From: Rhodopirellula sp. SM50
GTDB lineage: Bacteria > Planctomycetota > Planctomycetia > Pirellulales > Pirellulaceae
Direction: 5' to 3'
Length of the DNA: 64,000 nucleotides
NCBI RefSeq assembly: GCF_002289565.1
Contig: NZ_NTFY01000074.1
Location: forward strand, 22,966 to 86,965
Positions within the stretch are counted from its first letter, which is position 1, and each line of letters opens with the position of its first letter. The notes beneath the pieces were generated by a model. That model was not told the DNA's origin, made no database searches, and saw only the letters and a program-made list of their open reading frames with translations. Below, one piece after another: positions 33,329 to 42,583 of the stretch. Position numbers and translations under genes: made by a program.

Positions 33329-35722
33329 ATGATGAGCGAAAGTGTCGACCGGAAGTCCAGCAACAAGACGCGTTGGCTGTTGATCGCCGTCGCGGGCGCG
33401 CTCGCCGTCGTCGGGTTGCTGTATTTATTTGATCGCATCAGTGTCTTCGGTCCACCTCCGCGACAGTTGCGAGATCGCTGGGAAGCCGGTCATTTCGATC
33501 TTCCAGATGACGAACGGCAACGACTTCGAGGAATCTCGGTCGAGTTCGATTCCTCCAACGAGAGATACGCAGAGCATGCGATTGAGCAAACCCAGTTAGC
33601 CAGTTCGCACGTGATTAAACGGGACGGGCCGGTGAAGCGTCGCGAGCAACTTGCCGACTTTCAGGCAGATCCATCGCGCAAAGTCGCCGTGACGACGGAA
33701 GAGTTCCGACACTTCTATCAAGCGTACGCCAATCAAGACCATCCGGTATTCATCACGTCCGACTCGATCTTGAATGCGTTTCATCGGATTCTCGAAGACT
33801 CGATCCTCAAACTGGAATTCCGGCAAGTTGAACGGTTGCAAAGACTGCTGCCGATGCTCGACGAGCGGCTTGCTGTGACGCGCCGGCCCACTGATTCCGA
33901 AGTCGCCCGATTTGCCCGTCGTCGCGCACAAACAATCATCGGCGTTGCTCGTCAGCTGATCGATCCGAGCTATGAACCCGATTCCGAGATCCGCCGAATC
34001 ATTCAAGAAGAGACCGAACGTGTGGAAAGCGGAACGGGTCAATCCATGCCCGACTGGCTCGGCGAACCCAAGCGGTCGTTTCTTGCCATCGACTATTCGC
34101 GGTTTACGCCCGAGGGGCTCCACACCCGCAGCGATCCGCTTCGCCGTCACTACCGGTCGGTCCGATGGTTGCAAACCATTCCATTTTACGTGGGCGATGA
34201 CGAACATCTGCTTTCGCTCAGACTGATAGGTGAGGCGGCCAACGGCACGAGTTGGGCGTCATTCGCAGAGACGTATCGCGACTTCTTTGGTGGTACCGAC
34301 GACTGGAATTTGCAGACTTTGAATTCGCTGCAACCAGACCGCGGCGAATTGCCGGATTCGATCGACACGCTCCGTCGCAAGCTCTTGCAACACCTCAACG
34401 CCACGGGGCCGCCGAGCAAAATCAACGATCGGGTCGCCGAGGAATTTGCACCGCCTGATCCTGAAAGCTTGTCCCTCCGTGTCTTGTCCGCGTCTCGAAC
34501 CCCCGAATCAATCTTGTTCCAGGCGACGGCTGATTGGACGAAGCCTCCGGCGTCCGTCGGATTGCTCCTCTGCACCGCGTTGGGTTCGAAACTTGCTCGC
34601 CAGCAGCTTGCCGAATCGAACGAGTCGGAATCGATTGCCAAAATCGATTCGGTTGGCAGCTTGCTCGCTGACGACTCCGTTTATGGTGAATACCTACAGT
34701 GCCTCGCCACGCTATTGAAGCCGATTGATTCATCACCGGGATTCATGTCGACCGACCGCTGGCAGCTGAAGAGCTGTCAGACCGTTTTGGGCGGCTGGAC
34801 TCAAATGCGTCATACCTTTGCGTTGCAAGCGAAGCAGAACCGCATCGTTCTCAACCAATCATCGCACGTCGGGGCAGGTTTCGTCGAACCCAACCCCGAG
34901 TTCTTCCGCCGCCTCGGGCGATTGGCATCCAGAATCGAAAAGTCGCTCGATGAATTGGGTGCGTTTGAAATCAGCTACGAGCACATGCGTTTTCGATTGA
35001 ATGAATCCGCCCGTTTCTTCATGCTGATTCGCACACTGGAGCAGGAAGGGATAGGAATAAATAAATTCAGAATACAATTGACAGTTGAGGATCGTGAGTT
35101 TGTTTACGAGGTCTTTGAAAAGATGGGTGAATCGAACCCTCAGAACTGGCTGAGTTTTGCCCCACTGGACGGAAAACATTCCGAGCTCATTTTGGCCGCG
35201 ATTGTTCAGGTTTCAGACTACATCGAACGACGCGAGTTGCCAAACGATCGTGCCGCGCGGGGGGCGATCCTCAAGGGCGAAAGCAGTTCGAATCGTGTTC
35301 GCTGGCAGCGATTGGCGAAAGTTAGCGAGCGGCTTGGAGACTTGGCGAGCAAGCAACTGGACCATCAGTCGCTCACCGCCCAAGACGAGCAATTCATCAC
35401 CAACTACGGCGAAACACTTGCCGCTCTGCTCAACTACGAATTGTATTCAGCCTCGGATCCGCTCGACGATGCGATGCGCTGCGTGAGCGTCTTGACGCAA
35501 GCCAATGGCAATCACGTTCACATCGCAGTGTCTCGTCCCCAGGCAATCTATGTGTTGTACCCTGATCAGGGCCAGGAACTGCTCTGCCGTGGAGCTGTTT
35601 TTCCGTACTTTGAATTCACCGACGACGCGATTGTCGACGATCAGTCCTGGAAGACACGAGTCGATTCGGCGAATTCTCCAGCACGTCCGAACTGGCTCAA
35701 GCCACTATTTACGGACGAATAG
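33329..35722 (+). CDS. DUF3160-family protein, membrane-anchored
   Basis: 797 aa from ATG 33329, which has GGTGG 8 bp upstream and puts a single membrane anchor (WLLIAVAGALAVVGLLYLF, ~16-34) at the N-terminus; the longer frame overlaps the decayed lyase. The region that follows (HPVFITSDSILNAFHRILEDSILKLE, ~165-190) is typical of DUF3160, and the rest is mostly helical with a C-terminal part about polypeptide display (VLYPDQGQELLCRGAVFPYFEF). The molecular function of DUF3160 is not established. The protein probably sits outside the cytoplasmic membrane, anchored by its N-terminus. No operon partner: the next gene is on the other strand. Confidence 0.83.
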   Translation: MMSESVDRKSSNKTRWLLIAVAGALAVVGLLYLFDRISVFGPPPRQLRDRWEAGHFDLPDDERQRLRGISVEFDSSNERYAEHAIEQTQLASSHVIKRDGPVKRREQLADFQADPSRKVAVTTEEFRHFYQAYANQDHPVFITSDSILNAFHRILEDSILKLEFRQVERLQRLLPMLDERLAVTRRPTDSEVARFARRRAQTIIGVARQLIDPSYEPDSEIRRIIQEETERVESGTGQSMPDWLGEPKRSFLAIDYSRFTPEGLHTRSDPLRRHYRSVRWLQTIPFYVGDDEHLLSLRLIGEAANGTSWASFAETYRDFFGGTDDWNLQTLNSLQPDRGELPDSIDTLRRKLLQHLNATGPPSKINDRVAEEFAPPDPESLSLRVLSASRTPESILFQATADWTKPPASVGLLLCTALGSKLARQQLAESNESESIAKIDSVGSLLADDSVYGEYLQCLATLLKPIDSSPGFMSTDRWQLKSCQTVLGGWTQMRHTFALQAKQNRIVLNQSSHVGAGFVEPNPEFFRRLGRLASRIEKSLDELGAFEISYEHMRFRLNESARFFMLIRTLEQEGIGINKFRIQLTVEDREFVYEVFEKMGESNPQNWLSFAPLDGKHSELILAAIVQVSDYIERRELPNDRAARGAILKGESSSNRVRWQRLAKVSERLGDLASKQLDHQSLTAQDEQFITNYGETLAALLNYELYSASDPLDDAMRCVSVLTQANGNHVHIAVSRPQAIYVLYPDQGQELLCRGAVFPYFEFTDDAIVDDQSWKTRVDSANSPARPNWLKPLFTDE

Positions 35723-36033
35723 AACAGATCTCCTTATAAGAGGAATTGAATCCGCGGATGCAACATCCGGGCCAGGCGATTTGGTCGCTACGTGGGACGT
35801 CGGTTGTATAAGTGGCGGAGGTGATCATAGCTGAATTCGCCAAGACTTTCGCAGCGCCGGCCCTCTCTGGCGTTTGCTTGCTGCGCAAACGCCGTCTCTC
35901 CCAGAGGGGGAGATTCTAAATTGGTTGCCAAATTCTACAGTAAAAGAATCAACGTCCCTAGCAGCGACAGTGGACGGTCGCTCAAGCCTGCACGCCAACA
36001 CTTACGCCCGTGCTATTGCGTCATCCACTGTTT
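35723..36033. other. Intergenic region with a hairpin and a repeat A fragment
   Basis: Between two convergent genes. A stem of ggcgtttgc (35869-35877) with gcaaacgcc (35885-35893), extended outward by imperfect arms (ccctctctgg / ccagaggggg), may act as a bidirectional terminator or be a repeat unit. Positions 35985-36016 match the 3' part of repeat A. No gene seen. Confidence 0.6.
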
Positions 36034-36756
36034 CTATTCACCGGTCCGTTGTTTTCCACCGGAGACCGCCACGAGCAGTGTGGATACGGCGAAACCCAAG
36101 ACCGATCCTTGGAAAAGGAAATCAGAACGCAGGATGCCATTGATGCTTCGCGCCAAAGCACTCGGCTCCACCGTTTCTCGCGCGAGGATCTCTGAGAATG
36201 GGAGTATCGAGGCCTGACCCCAATACACCATGATCAACAGAACGGCGAAGCTGACCGCACCGATCAACACCGCACGTCGCGCGAGTCGCCCGTTGTCCGT
36301 CATCATGGTCGCTGCCGTAGCGATGCCTGTCGTCGCGGCCAGCAGTAGAGCATAGCCGACCAGCATCGGGATTTTGGCCGATACAAACGAACTCACAAAT
36401 CCTTCGGAGTCGATACTCTCGGCACTTGCCAAGTCGCGGAACGCGGACATCATCAACCAGTCTCCGAATGCGTTGGATGCCGCGCCGACGACCAACAACA
36501 ACGCTGCGAATCCAAGTAGCGTCCGGGCGACTATTCTGGGTTTTCGCCGTAAGAGTGTTAGAAACATCATGCCCAGACCAAACATCACCGCACCGAGTCC
36601 ACCCACCGGCGCCATCCACGTCACGTTTGAGACACGCGATTCGGGCTGCATCATTTCACCAATCAACGACATCATCCGAAACGGTGTCAACGACGTGAAC
36701 AACAGCATCAGAAGGCAGCCAAGCGGTGCGAGAAACACGAAAAATGGTCTGATCAT
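36034..36756 (-). CDS. Integral membrane protein of unknown family (about six TM segments)
   Basis: 240 aa. Hydrophobic segments at roughly 5-25, 50-68, 77-97, 129-150, 163-181 and 214-233 suggest six membrane spans. No catalytic or transport motif is recognised. Between spans 3 and 4 there is a short polar loop (FRDLASAESIDSEGFVS). The ATG at 36756 lacks a visible Shine-Dalgarno, as is common here. It stands alone, convergent with the DUF3160 gene. Membrane-like composition over the whole length makes the gene credible; function unknown. Confidence 0.72.
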   Translation of the reverse strand: MIRPFFVFLAPLGCLLMLLFTSLTPFRMMSLIGEMMQPESRVSNVTWMAPVGGLGAVMFGLGMMFLTLLRRKPRIVARTLLGFAALLLVVGAASNAFGDWLMMSAFRDLASAESIDSEGFVSSFVSAKIPMLVGYALLLAATTGIATAATMMTDNGRLARRAVLIGAVSFAVLLIMVYWGQASILPFSEILARETVEPSALARSINGILRSDFLFQGSVLGFAVSTLLVAVSGGKQRTGE

Positions 36757-37039
36757 GGATTCGGAAACTGCGGATTGGCGGGCGACGAAGAGAACGGCAT
36801 GAGCATTTTTCCAGGCTCAGTTTAACGTGTCGTCGCCGGCTCAAGTGGCCGCCGAGGCATTTGGATTGGGCGAACATGCGGTCGCCTTGGCCGACTGCGG
36901 CGCGCGAAGTCGCTCCGGCGCACACTTCGTGAAATCGAAGAGAGCGAATATCGGAAATGCAAAAAACGACGTCGGATGAATGGGGCGAGGTCAAGCTTCG
37001 CCCGCGCGAGCAACTAAACTGGGGCGATTCGCCTCCTTC
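36757..37039. other. Intergenic region, nothing recognised
   Basis: About 280 bp between the membrane protein gene and a decayed gene. No convincing frame, repeat or hairpin was found; it should contain the promoter of the minus-strand membrane protein gene. Confidence 0.4.
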
Positions 37040-37313
37040 ATGCAATTCCGCTTCATGAGACTTGGAACCTTCCTCGCGTTCGCCTTCGTGGTGACGTCCA
37101 CCAGTGCAGAAGAGATTCGTTTTGCTGTACCGCGTCTACCTGGGCACTGGCGACCCGCACGATGCAGAGATGGCCCGATTCCTGCTCCACAACACCCGTC
37201 GACACGTCGATATCGACGGCTCATTGGCCTACGGCCAACCGGGGATGTGCACCGAAGCCCTCAACTTGAGCATCGACCACCGTCGCGGACTTGGCTTGAC
37301 TGAAGTCAAATGA
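37040..37313 (+). pseudogene. Remnant of a secreted protein: signal peptide joined out of frame to a C-terminal piece
   Basis: From ATG 37040 (or 37055) a good signal peptide is encoded (MRLGTFLAFAFVVTSTSAEE). The following codons lose protein character, but the next frame, from about 37118, reads LLYRVYLGTGDPHDAEMARF, then HVDIDGSLAYGQPGMCTEAL and a stop at 37313. The second piece resembles a conserved C-terminal region of a larger enzyme, possibly a glycosidase-type all-helical domain. The simplest reading is a large internal deletion that also shifted the frame. The original function is unknown. Confidence 0.55.
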
Positions 37314-37394
37314 CACAGCTGGACGATGATCGTGACCCCTGTGATGCGGTTGCCGCCTGCGTCTGCCCACCTAAGATCCCTGTTTATCCCCGGA

Positions 37395-39011
37395 ATGTCG
37401 TTTCTAATGACAAATTGCAAAGTCGCCCGCACCTGCCGCCCGATTGCAGCGCTGGTGTGCGTCGTTTTTCACTGCGTCGTGATGATCGATGGCTTGGCCC
37501 AGACGCCGGAGATCAAACCACAGTCGCTGCAGTTTTCTCGCCAAGCCGTGCGACGAATGGTCTTTGACACGCCCCAACAGATTCCTCTTGCCGCATTGGA
37601 CCCGGCCACGATCGTCGGTTTGGACCTGATGCATCCCGTCGTGGGAGACTCAACAGGCGAGTCTCTCGTTTCGATCGACGACGGCAGGCTGAAACTCTCG
37701 ACCGCAAACGGCGCGTCGTCGGCGCGGTGGATCGGAGGTTTCAATCCCTTTGCGACTTACGAACTAGGCCTGCACCGATTCGATGGCAGTGGACGAATCG
37801 GAATGCTGTTTCGTGACAGGCATCAGCACAACCACCTTTCCGCGGCCGTCCTTGTCAACAACGGCGAGTACGAGGCGATCGAGTGGCTGGTGATGAAAGA
37901 GGGGCAAGAAGTGGACCGGCAGAGATTCGCATGGCCCCAAGGCGTGAACACGACGGGGACGGTTCGGCTGCGGGTGCAGCTGCTAGCCGTTGGCGCGAAC
38001 CTTTACATCGAGTCGGAAGGAACGTCGCACTTGGTCGGGTATCCCGATTTCAACCAACATCTCGAACTCCGCCGCAAGGAATTGATTCGTCGTTTTGAGT
38101 TTTGTGTGTCCAGCGATTTGGAGGCGCATTCTTCGGTTGAAATCGACGAGGTGATTTCGGCTTTGACACCGGGCTGCGGCCAAGCCGACATTCGTGCCAT
38201 CACCACGCGCAGCGGAATGCCGTTGCTGGATCAGGGTCGGGTGTGGCTGACCATGACCGTGCGGGGGCGAGCGTTACCGCATCCGCTACAGGGCGTGTTT
38301 TCCCTGAACCCGTCGGTGTTTGATCTCCGCTTCGAGGGAATCATTGTTTTCGACATGGGTGACGGTCTCTGGCGCAATGAACTCGCTTCGCATTTGTTTT
38401 ATGACGAGCCGTCGGGGCAATGGCGAGGTTGGACCACTGGATTCAGCGCGCTCGGTACGACATCGCAAAAAGAAGAAAAAGCGATCCTGGCGGTCTGGAG
38501 TGAGCGCGATCCTCGCCAGGGCTTTTCCATCATGCACGCCCGACCGGTCGGGCTGCAGGGGGAACACGAAGACCCGCACGGCGTGTATGACTCACAGGCC
38601 GACAAGTGGCGGTTATTGCTGTCCGAGCGTGCCGGAAAGTATCGCGCGGGAATGTGGGAATCCGATCAGTGGGACCGCGGGTATCAGCGTTTGGCTGGCC
38701 CGGTGGAAATGGACAGCACGGGGACGTTGATCCAACAGGTTGGCAAGTCACGCTATGTCTTCTTCGGCAGTGCCGATCGCAAAGTTTACATTCGTTCTTA
38801 TCCCGATCTGAAGCCGGTTGGCGAACTGAACATGCACTTGCCGCCGTGGAATGAAAACACGGGCACGCGGATTTGGCCGAACATCATCCCGTTGCCCGAT
38901 GGGTATCCTGCGCCGTACATCGCGTTGATGATGGATCGCCAGAACTATCCCAAGATGCCGGCGCGCAATTGGACGTACGGTGCCATGTATCTCTTCTACG
39001 CCCATCCTTGA
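37395..39011 (+). CDS. Secreted two-domain protein: LamG-like N-terminal domain plus glycosidase-type beta-propeller
   Basis: 538 aa from ATG 37395 (ATG 37407 is equally possible); both leave a signal peptide (RPIAALVCVVFHCVVMIDGLAQ region). Residues ~65-260 read as a concanavalin-like sheet domain (WIGGFNPFATYELGL, GRIGMLFRDRHQHNHLSAAV, LRVQLLAVGANLYIESEG). Residues ~265-538 have the blade-like pattern of five-bladed propeller glycosidases (RGWTTGFSALG, EDPHGVYDSQADKWRLLLSE, YVFFGSADRKVYIRSYPDL, YGAMYLFYA). I cannot identify the catalytic acids with certainty, so a glycoside hydrolase role is inference. The upstream decayed gene may once have belonged with it. Confidence 0.75.
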   Translation: MSFLMTNCKVARTCRPIAALVCVVFHCVVMIDGLAQTPEIKPQSLQFSRQAVRRMVFDTPQQIPLAALDPATIVGLDLMHPVVGDSTGESLVSIDDGRLKLSTANGASSARWIGGFNPFATYELGLHRFDGSGRIGMLFRDRHQHNHLSAAVLVNNGEYEAIEWLVMKEGQEVDRQRFAWPQGVNTTGTVRLRVQLLAVGANLYIESEGTSHLVGYPDFNQHLELRRKELIRRFEFCVSSDLEAHSSVEIDEVISALTPGCGQADIRAITTRSGMPLLDQGRVWLTMTVRGRALPHPLQGVFSLNPSVFDLRFEGIIVFDMGDGLWRNELASHLFYDEPSGQWRGWTTGFSALGTTSQKEEKAILAVWSERDPRQGFSIMHARPVGLQGEHEDPHGVYDSQADKWRLLLSERAGKYRAGMWESDQWDRGYQRLAGPVEMDSTGTLIQQVGKSRYVFFGSADRKVYIRSYPDLKPVGELNMHLPPWNENTGTRIWPNIIPLPDGYPAPYIALMMDRQNYPKMPARNWTYGAMYLFYAHP

Positions 39012-39408
39012 TGGTGCGTCATGCGGAGCGAGTTGACCGTAGTCTGCGTTTTCCCTACTGAGCGGTTTTGCCGGTGGCGGGAACGCGTCGATCCACCGAT
39101 CGATGAAGCTGGAGCATTTCGACCAACATCCGGTGTCGGCCTTCGGAGCGCGCTACGGAGAGGGCCGAAACCCGCGTCGGTCTGCGCCACCTCCGCGCCC
39201 ACGCCGGATTTCTTCTGGCTGGCGGGTGGTCCAACCTCGGCAGATTTGGATGCTGTGCAATTTGCAGCGGTGTCGCAAAGCACGATTCACACAATTGACA
39301 CATGACGGTTCGGCCTTACGCAGTTGAGGAGCTGGTACTGAGCCGCACTAAAGTGCCTGGGTCGCGGAATACCCGCCATGTCGTGAGAGTTGTAAAAGCC
39401 CGCATGCT
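39012..39408. other. Intergenic region, nothing recognised
   Basis: About 400 bp between two convergent genes. Short open frames exist on both strands but have no recognisable motif or plausible start. One imperfect palindrome (ggccttcgga.../...gagggccg, ~39139-39170) is present. Confidence 0.4.
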
Positions 39409-41001
39409 CTATTTCTGCAATTCCTTAAGATGGTCCGCAGACCATTTGTCGCCGTGATCGGCGGCTTTCAGATACCAGGCGATTGCTTCGGCGCGGTCTT
39501 GGGGGACGGCACGTCCGTGTTCGTACATGTGGCCCATCAATCGTTCCGCGGTCGGGTGATTTTTCTCGACCGCTTTCTGGAGCCACTTGAGTGCGGCTGT
39601 ATCGTCTTTCTGGTAGTAGCGTCCTTGTAGCACCATGGACGCAAGAGCAGACTGCGCGCTCGGATCACCGGCGCGGGCTGCGATCACATAGTTCTCCGCC
39701 GCTTGCTTGAAGTCCTTCTTTACTCCATCGCCGTTTTCGTAGATCTGCCCCAGCATGGTGTTGCTCTTCACATAGCCCTTTTTCGCAGCAGATCTTAACA
39801 GCTCAACTGCCCTGGCTTCGTCTTTGGAAACGCCGCTGCCAAATAGGAGCAGCAAGGCGAAATCGTTTTCAGCCATCGTGTATCCTAGCTTCGCGGCTTT
39901 CTCGTACCATTCGGCCGCCTCTTCGACGTCTTTCTTAGTTGCATAACCGTTGTAGTAAAACCGTCCAACGGCATAGCAGGCGGCGGAATCGCCCGCCTCA
40001 GCAGCGCTACGATAGTATTGGAACGCGGCGGGGTAGTTCCGCACGACGCCACGTCCCGATTCGTGTGCAAAACCAAGATACAACTTGGCGGCGGGGAGAT
40101 CCCCTATATCCTTACCCTTTCGAAAACAACCGACCGCTTTCTCATCGTTTCGTTTCAGGTAATCCCCTGTCCAGTACATGCGGCCTAAATGAAACCAGGC
40201 CCAGGGATCATTCTGTTGAGCTGCTTTTTTGAACGCTTCCGCCGCCTTAGCCGGTTTCTTTTCCTCGCCTTTGAATGAATCGTAATAAATCGTCCCGATT
40301 CCCACGTACCCAGACGACAAACCTCCTTCGGCGGCTTGCTCGTACCAACGAAGAGCTTTTTCTAAGTCTTGTTTGACGTGAACGCCGGTGCGATAGTGGA
40401 CGGCCATGATCGCTTGAGCGGCCGGCGAGCCCTGGACGGCAGCGTGAAGGAGCCACTTCATCGCGCGATCTTCGTCGACCTTGACTTTTTCATGACCATT
40501 CCAGAAGGTTCGATATAAGAAAATGGCCGCTTCATGATTGTCGTTTTCTGCGAGGTATTCGACCGCCTTGATGCGTTGCGGAACGGACATCGGCGTCAAT
40601 TCAAGATCCATTGAAATCGATTCCCCATCCCGCATGACTTCAAGATCAACGGTTTGCCCGATTTCGAGATCCCCATCGAGCAGTCCTTTTAAATGGGAAG
40701 CCGTTTTCAGCTCCGTATCACCCCAACGAATCAAGACGTCGCCCTCCCGAACGCCGGCATTGAACAGAGGAGTTTCTGGTGCAGCGAGTAAGACGACGAC
40801 TCCTTTTGCCTCGTCTAGTCCATTTTCTTGGACATCTTCCGCAGTGACGTCCCGCTGGCTGATGCCGATATAGGGTGTGCTGGTGTCCAGCAGTGAATAC
40901 TGCGCAAGGAGATCTGAACAGGACAGTACTGAGAAGACTGCTACCGCAATCGCTGCAGTGAGAAAATTCAGGTTACACAGATTAGATAGATGAATTCTCA
41001 T
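39409..41001 (-). CDS. PDZ domain plus Sel1-repeat protein, exported (copy 2 of the pair)
   Basis: 530 aa from ATG 41001, which overlaps the upstream stop as ATGA (40998-41001), a sign of translational coupling. The N-terminus is a signal sequence; VLSC ending at C28 could be a lipobox. Residues ~44-137 form an HtrA-like PDZ domain (YIGISQRD, GVREGDVLIRWGD, LEVMRDGE). Residues ~150-520 hold about ten Sel1/TPR-like repeats of ~36 residues (ALRWYEQAAEGG, AAEWYEKAAKLG, GVKKDFKQAA). The last repeat is nearly the same as in the neighbouring paralogue (VPQDRAEAIAWYLKAA). Sel1 repeats and PDZ domains both bind peptides or proteins, so this is probably an envelope adaptor for the large protein encoded first in the operon. 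No enzyme motif seen. Confidence 0.92.
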   Translation of the reverse strand: MRIHLSNLCNLNFLTAAIAVAVFSVLSCSDLLAQYSLLDTSTPYIGISQRDVTAEDVQENGLDEAKGVVVLLAAPETPLFNAGVREGDVLIRWGDTELKTASHLKGLLDGDLEIGQTVDLEVMRDGESISMDLELTPMSVPQRIKAVEYLAENDNHEAAIFLYRTFWNGHEKVKVDEDRAMKWLLHAAVQGSPAAQAIMAVHYRTGVHVKQDLEKALRWYEQAAEGGLSSGYVGIGTIYYDSFKGEEKKPAKAAEAFKKAAQQNDPWAWFHLGRMYWTGDYLKRNDEKAVGCFRKGKDIGDLPAAKLYLGFAHESGRGVVRNYPAAFQYYRSAAEAGDSAACYAVGRFYYNGYATKKDVEEAAEWYEKAAKLGYTMAENDFALLLLFGSGVSKDEARAVELLRSAAKKGYVKSNTMLGQIYENGDGVKKDFKQAAENYVIAARAGDPSAQSALASMVLQGRYYQKDDTAALKWLQKAVEKNHPTAERLMGHMYEHGRAVPQDRAEAIAWYLKAADHGDKWSADHLKELQK

Positions 41002-42581
41002 GGCTTCGGAATAGAGGATGTCTCTGGTTTCAACTCTTTGACTCGCGTGATTGCCCATTGGTCATTTCCTTCCGCCGCCTTGAGATACCAGGCGATCGCT
41101 TCAGCGCGGTCTTGGGGAACCGCCCAACCGTTTTCGTACATCATTCCCAGTGCGGACGCACCTGCCGAATCGCCTAACTCCGCCGCGACTTGAAACCAAC
41201 GAAGTGCTTCGACGTTGCTCTTCTCGCCGCCTTTACCGTCAACATGCATGAACCCCAATGACACCATCGCGGACGCTAAACCCTGAGTTGCCGCTGCCTG
41301 GTAATGCTCGCGGGCTTTGGCAAGATCGGTCAATTCGCTAGTCTCCTCAGAGTAGATCCTTCCGAGGTTTTCGTGTGACTTGGCGAAGCCTTTTTCTGCG
41401 GCGAGTTTGTAAAACTTAATTGCCTGCTTGCGATCCTTGTCGACACCAAGCCCGACTTCGTACATGCCTCCAAGATTGTTCGAGGCAATGGCATCCCCTA
41501 GTTTGGATGCTTTCTCATAATAATCCTTTGCTTTCGCCAAATCCTTTTCGACGCCGAGCCCAAATTGATACAGTACCCCCAACCGGGTCATGGACGCCGG
41601 CCAGGCTGGGACCCTCTTGTAACAGGCCATCGCCTTGGAATAGTTCTGCGTCACACCTCGACCAAACTCATAACACTCACCTAGAAAAAACGGTGCCATT
41701 GGATTGTTAAGGCCATCGGCACGTTGATAACATCGGAATGCTTTTTCAAGGTCCTTTTCGACCAACTCATTGATCCCGAACCGATACACGTCGCCTAATT
41801 CAATCCAAGCCCAGCCATGATTCAGCCCTGCTGATCGTGTAAGGAGTTTCAGGCCTCGCTCGTAATCCGGTTCGCCAACGCGTCCCTTTAGAAGAATGAT
41901 GCTCGCTTGGTAAACCGCTTCGGGAGGATCGGCGTCAGTCCCAGTCATAGCACGCTGATGCCACTGCAGAGCTTCGATATAGTCTGGTTTTCCAGACCGC
42001 CGGCTAAAGTAGTACATACCGAGCCGAAACATAGAGCCACGCGATCCCGACTTTGCTGCGCGCCGATGCCACCGCAAAGCTTGGGCGTCACTGCGACCTT
42101 CAAAATAACGTCCAAGAGAATGTTGATAGAAAGGATCGCCTAGCTCAGCAAGTCGCGTCATGGTGGTCAACTGCGCCGTTGTATCTGGTTTGCCAAATTG
42201 GTGCTCCAACAAAAGTTCCGAGCCGTTACGAAAGATGGTGAGCGAAATCGACTCCTCAGGCGCTTGATCAAGTACATGCGTCCGAAAGGTTGATACGTCG
42301 TTGATGGGACGCCCGGAAACCAGAAAGATGACATCGTTTTCGGCGAGTCCTAAGTTGTCGGCGGCGCTGTCTTCTATAACCGCCGAAACCAACACGCCCA
42401 TAGGAGTCGGCAGATTCAAACGCGTCGCAATGTCCATATCGATCGGGTCGACCGATAAATGAAGAGAAGGACTCGACGGAACAACATACGACACATCATC
42501 TTGCCCGCTCAGCATCGGGCAGAATACGAATGATTGTGCGAAGGTGCCTATGACGAAACAGAAAAGTGCTCGCTTGATCAT
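40998..42581 (-). CDS. PDZ domain plus Sel1-repeat protein, exported (copy 1 of the pair)
   Basis: 527 aa from ATG 42581, 2 bp after the stop of the 1091-aa gene; the longer frame would overlap that gene. Signal peptide ~1-27 (ALFCFVIGTFAQSFVFC). PDZ domain ~50-130 (MGVLVSAVIEDSAADNLGL, ENDVIFLVSGRPINDV). Then ~140-515 about ten Sel1 repeats (ALRWHRRAAKSG, AFRCYQRADGLN, AKDYYEKASKLG, AIKFYKLAAEKG). Same architecture as the next gene, but the sequences have diverged except in the last repeat, so the duplication is old and both copies were kept. Probably a periplasmic or envelope adaptor; its partner is likely encoded by the preceding gene. Confidence 0.92.
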   Translation of the reverse strand: MIKRALFCFVIGTFAQSFVFCPMLSGQDDVSYVVPSSPSLHLSVDPIDMDIATRLNLPTPMGVLVSAVIEDSAADNLGLAENDVIFLVSGRPINDVSTFRTHVLDQAPEESISLTIFRNGSELLLEHQFGKPDTTAQLTTMTRLAELGDPFYQHSLGRYFEGRSDAQALRWHRRAAKSGSRGSMFRLGMYYFSRRSGKPDYIEALQWHQRAMTGTDADPPEAVYQASIILLKGRVGEPDYERGLKLLTRSAGLNHGWAWIELGDVYRFGINELVEKDLEKAFRCYQRADGLNNPMAPFFLGECYEFGRGVTQNYSKAMACYKRVPAWPASMTRLGVLYQFGLGVEKDLAKAKDYYEKASKLGDAIASNNLGGMYEVGLGVDKDRKQAIKFYKLAAEKGFAKSHENLGRIYSEETSELTDLAKAREHYQAAATQGLASAMVSLGFMHVDGKGGEKSNVEALRWFQVAAELGDSAGASALGMMYENGWAVPQDRAEAIAWYLKAAEGNDQWAITRVKELKPETSSIPKP

Positions 42582-42583
42582 CA

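Noticed and set aside
36980..37303. 107-codon open frame considered as a secreted protein
   Set aside because: Only the signal peptide is protein-like; after it the sequence becomes P/R-rich while the neighbouring frame shows the conserved piece, so it is treated as a decayed gene.
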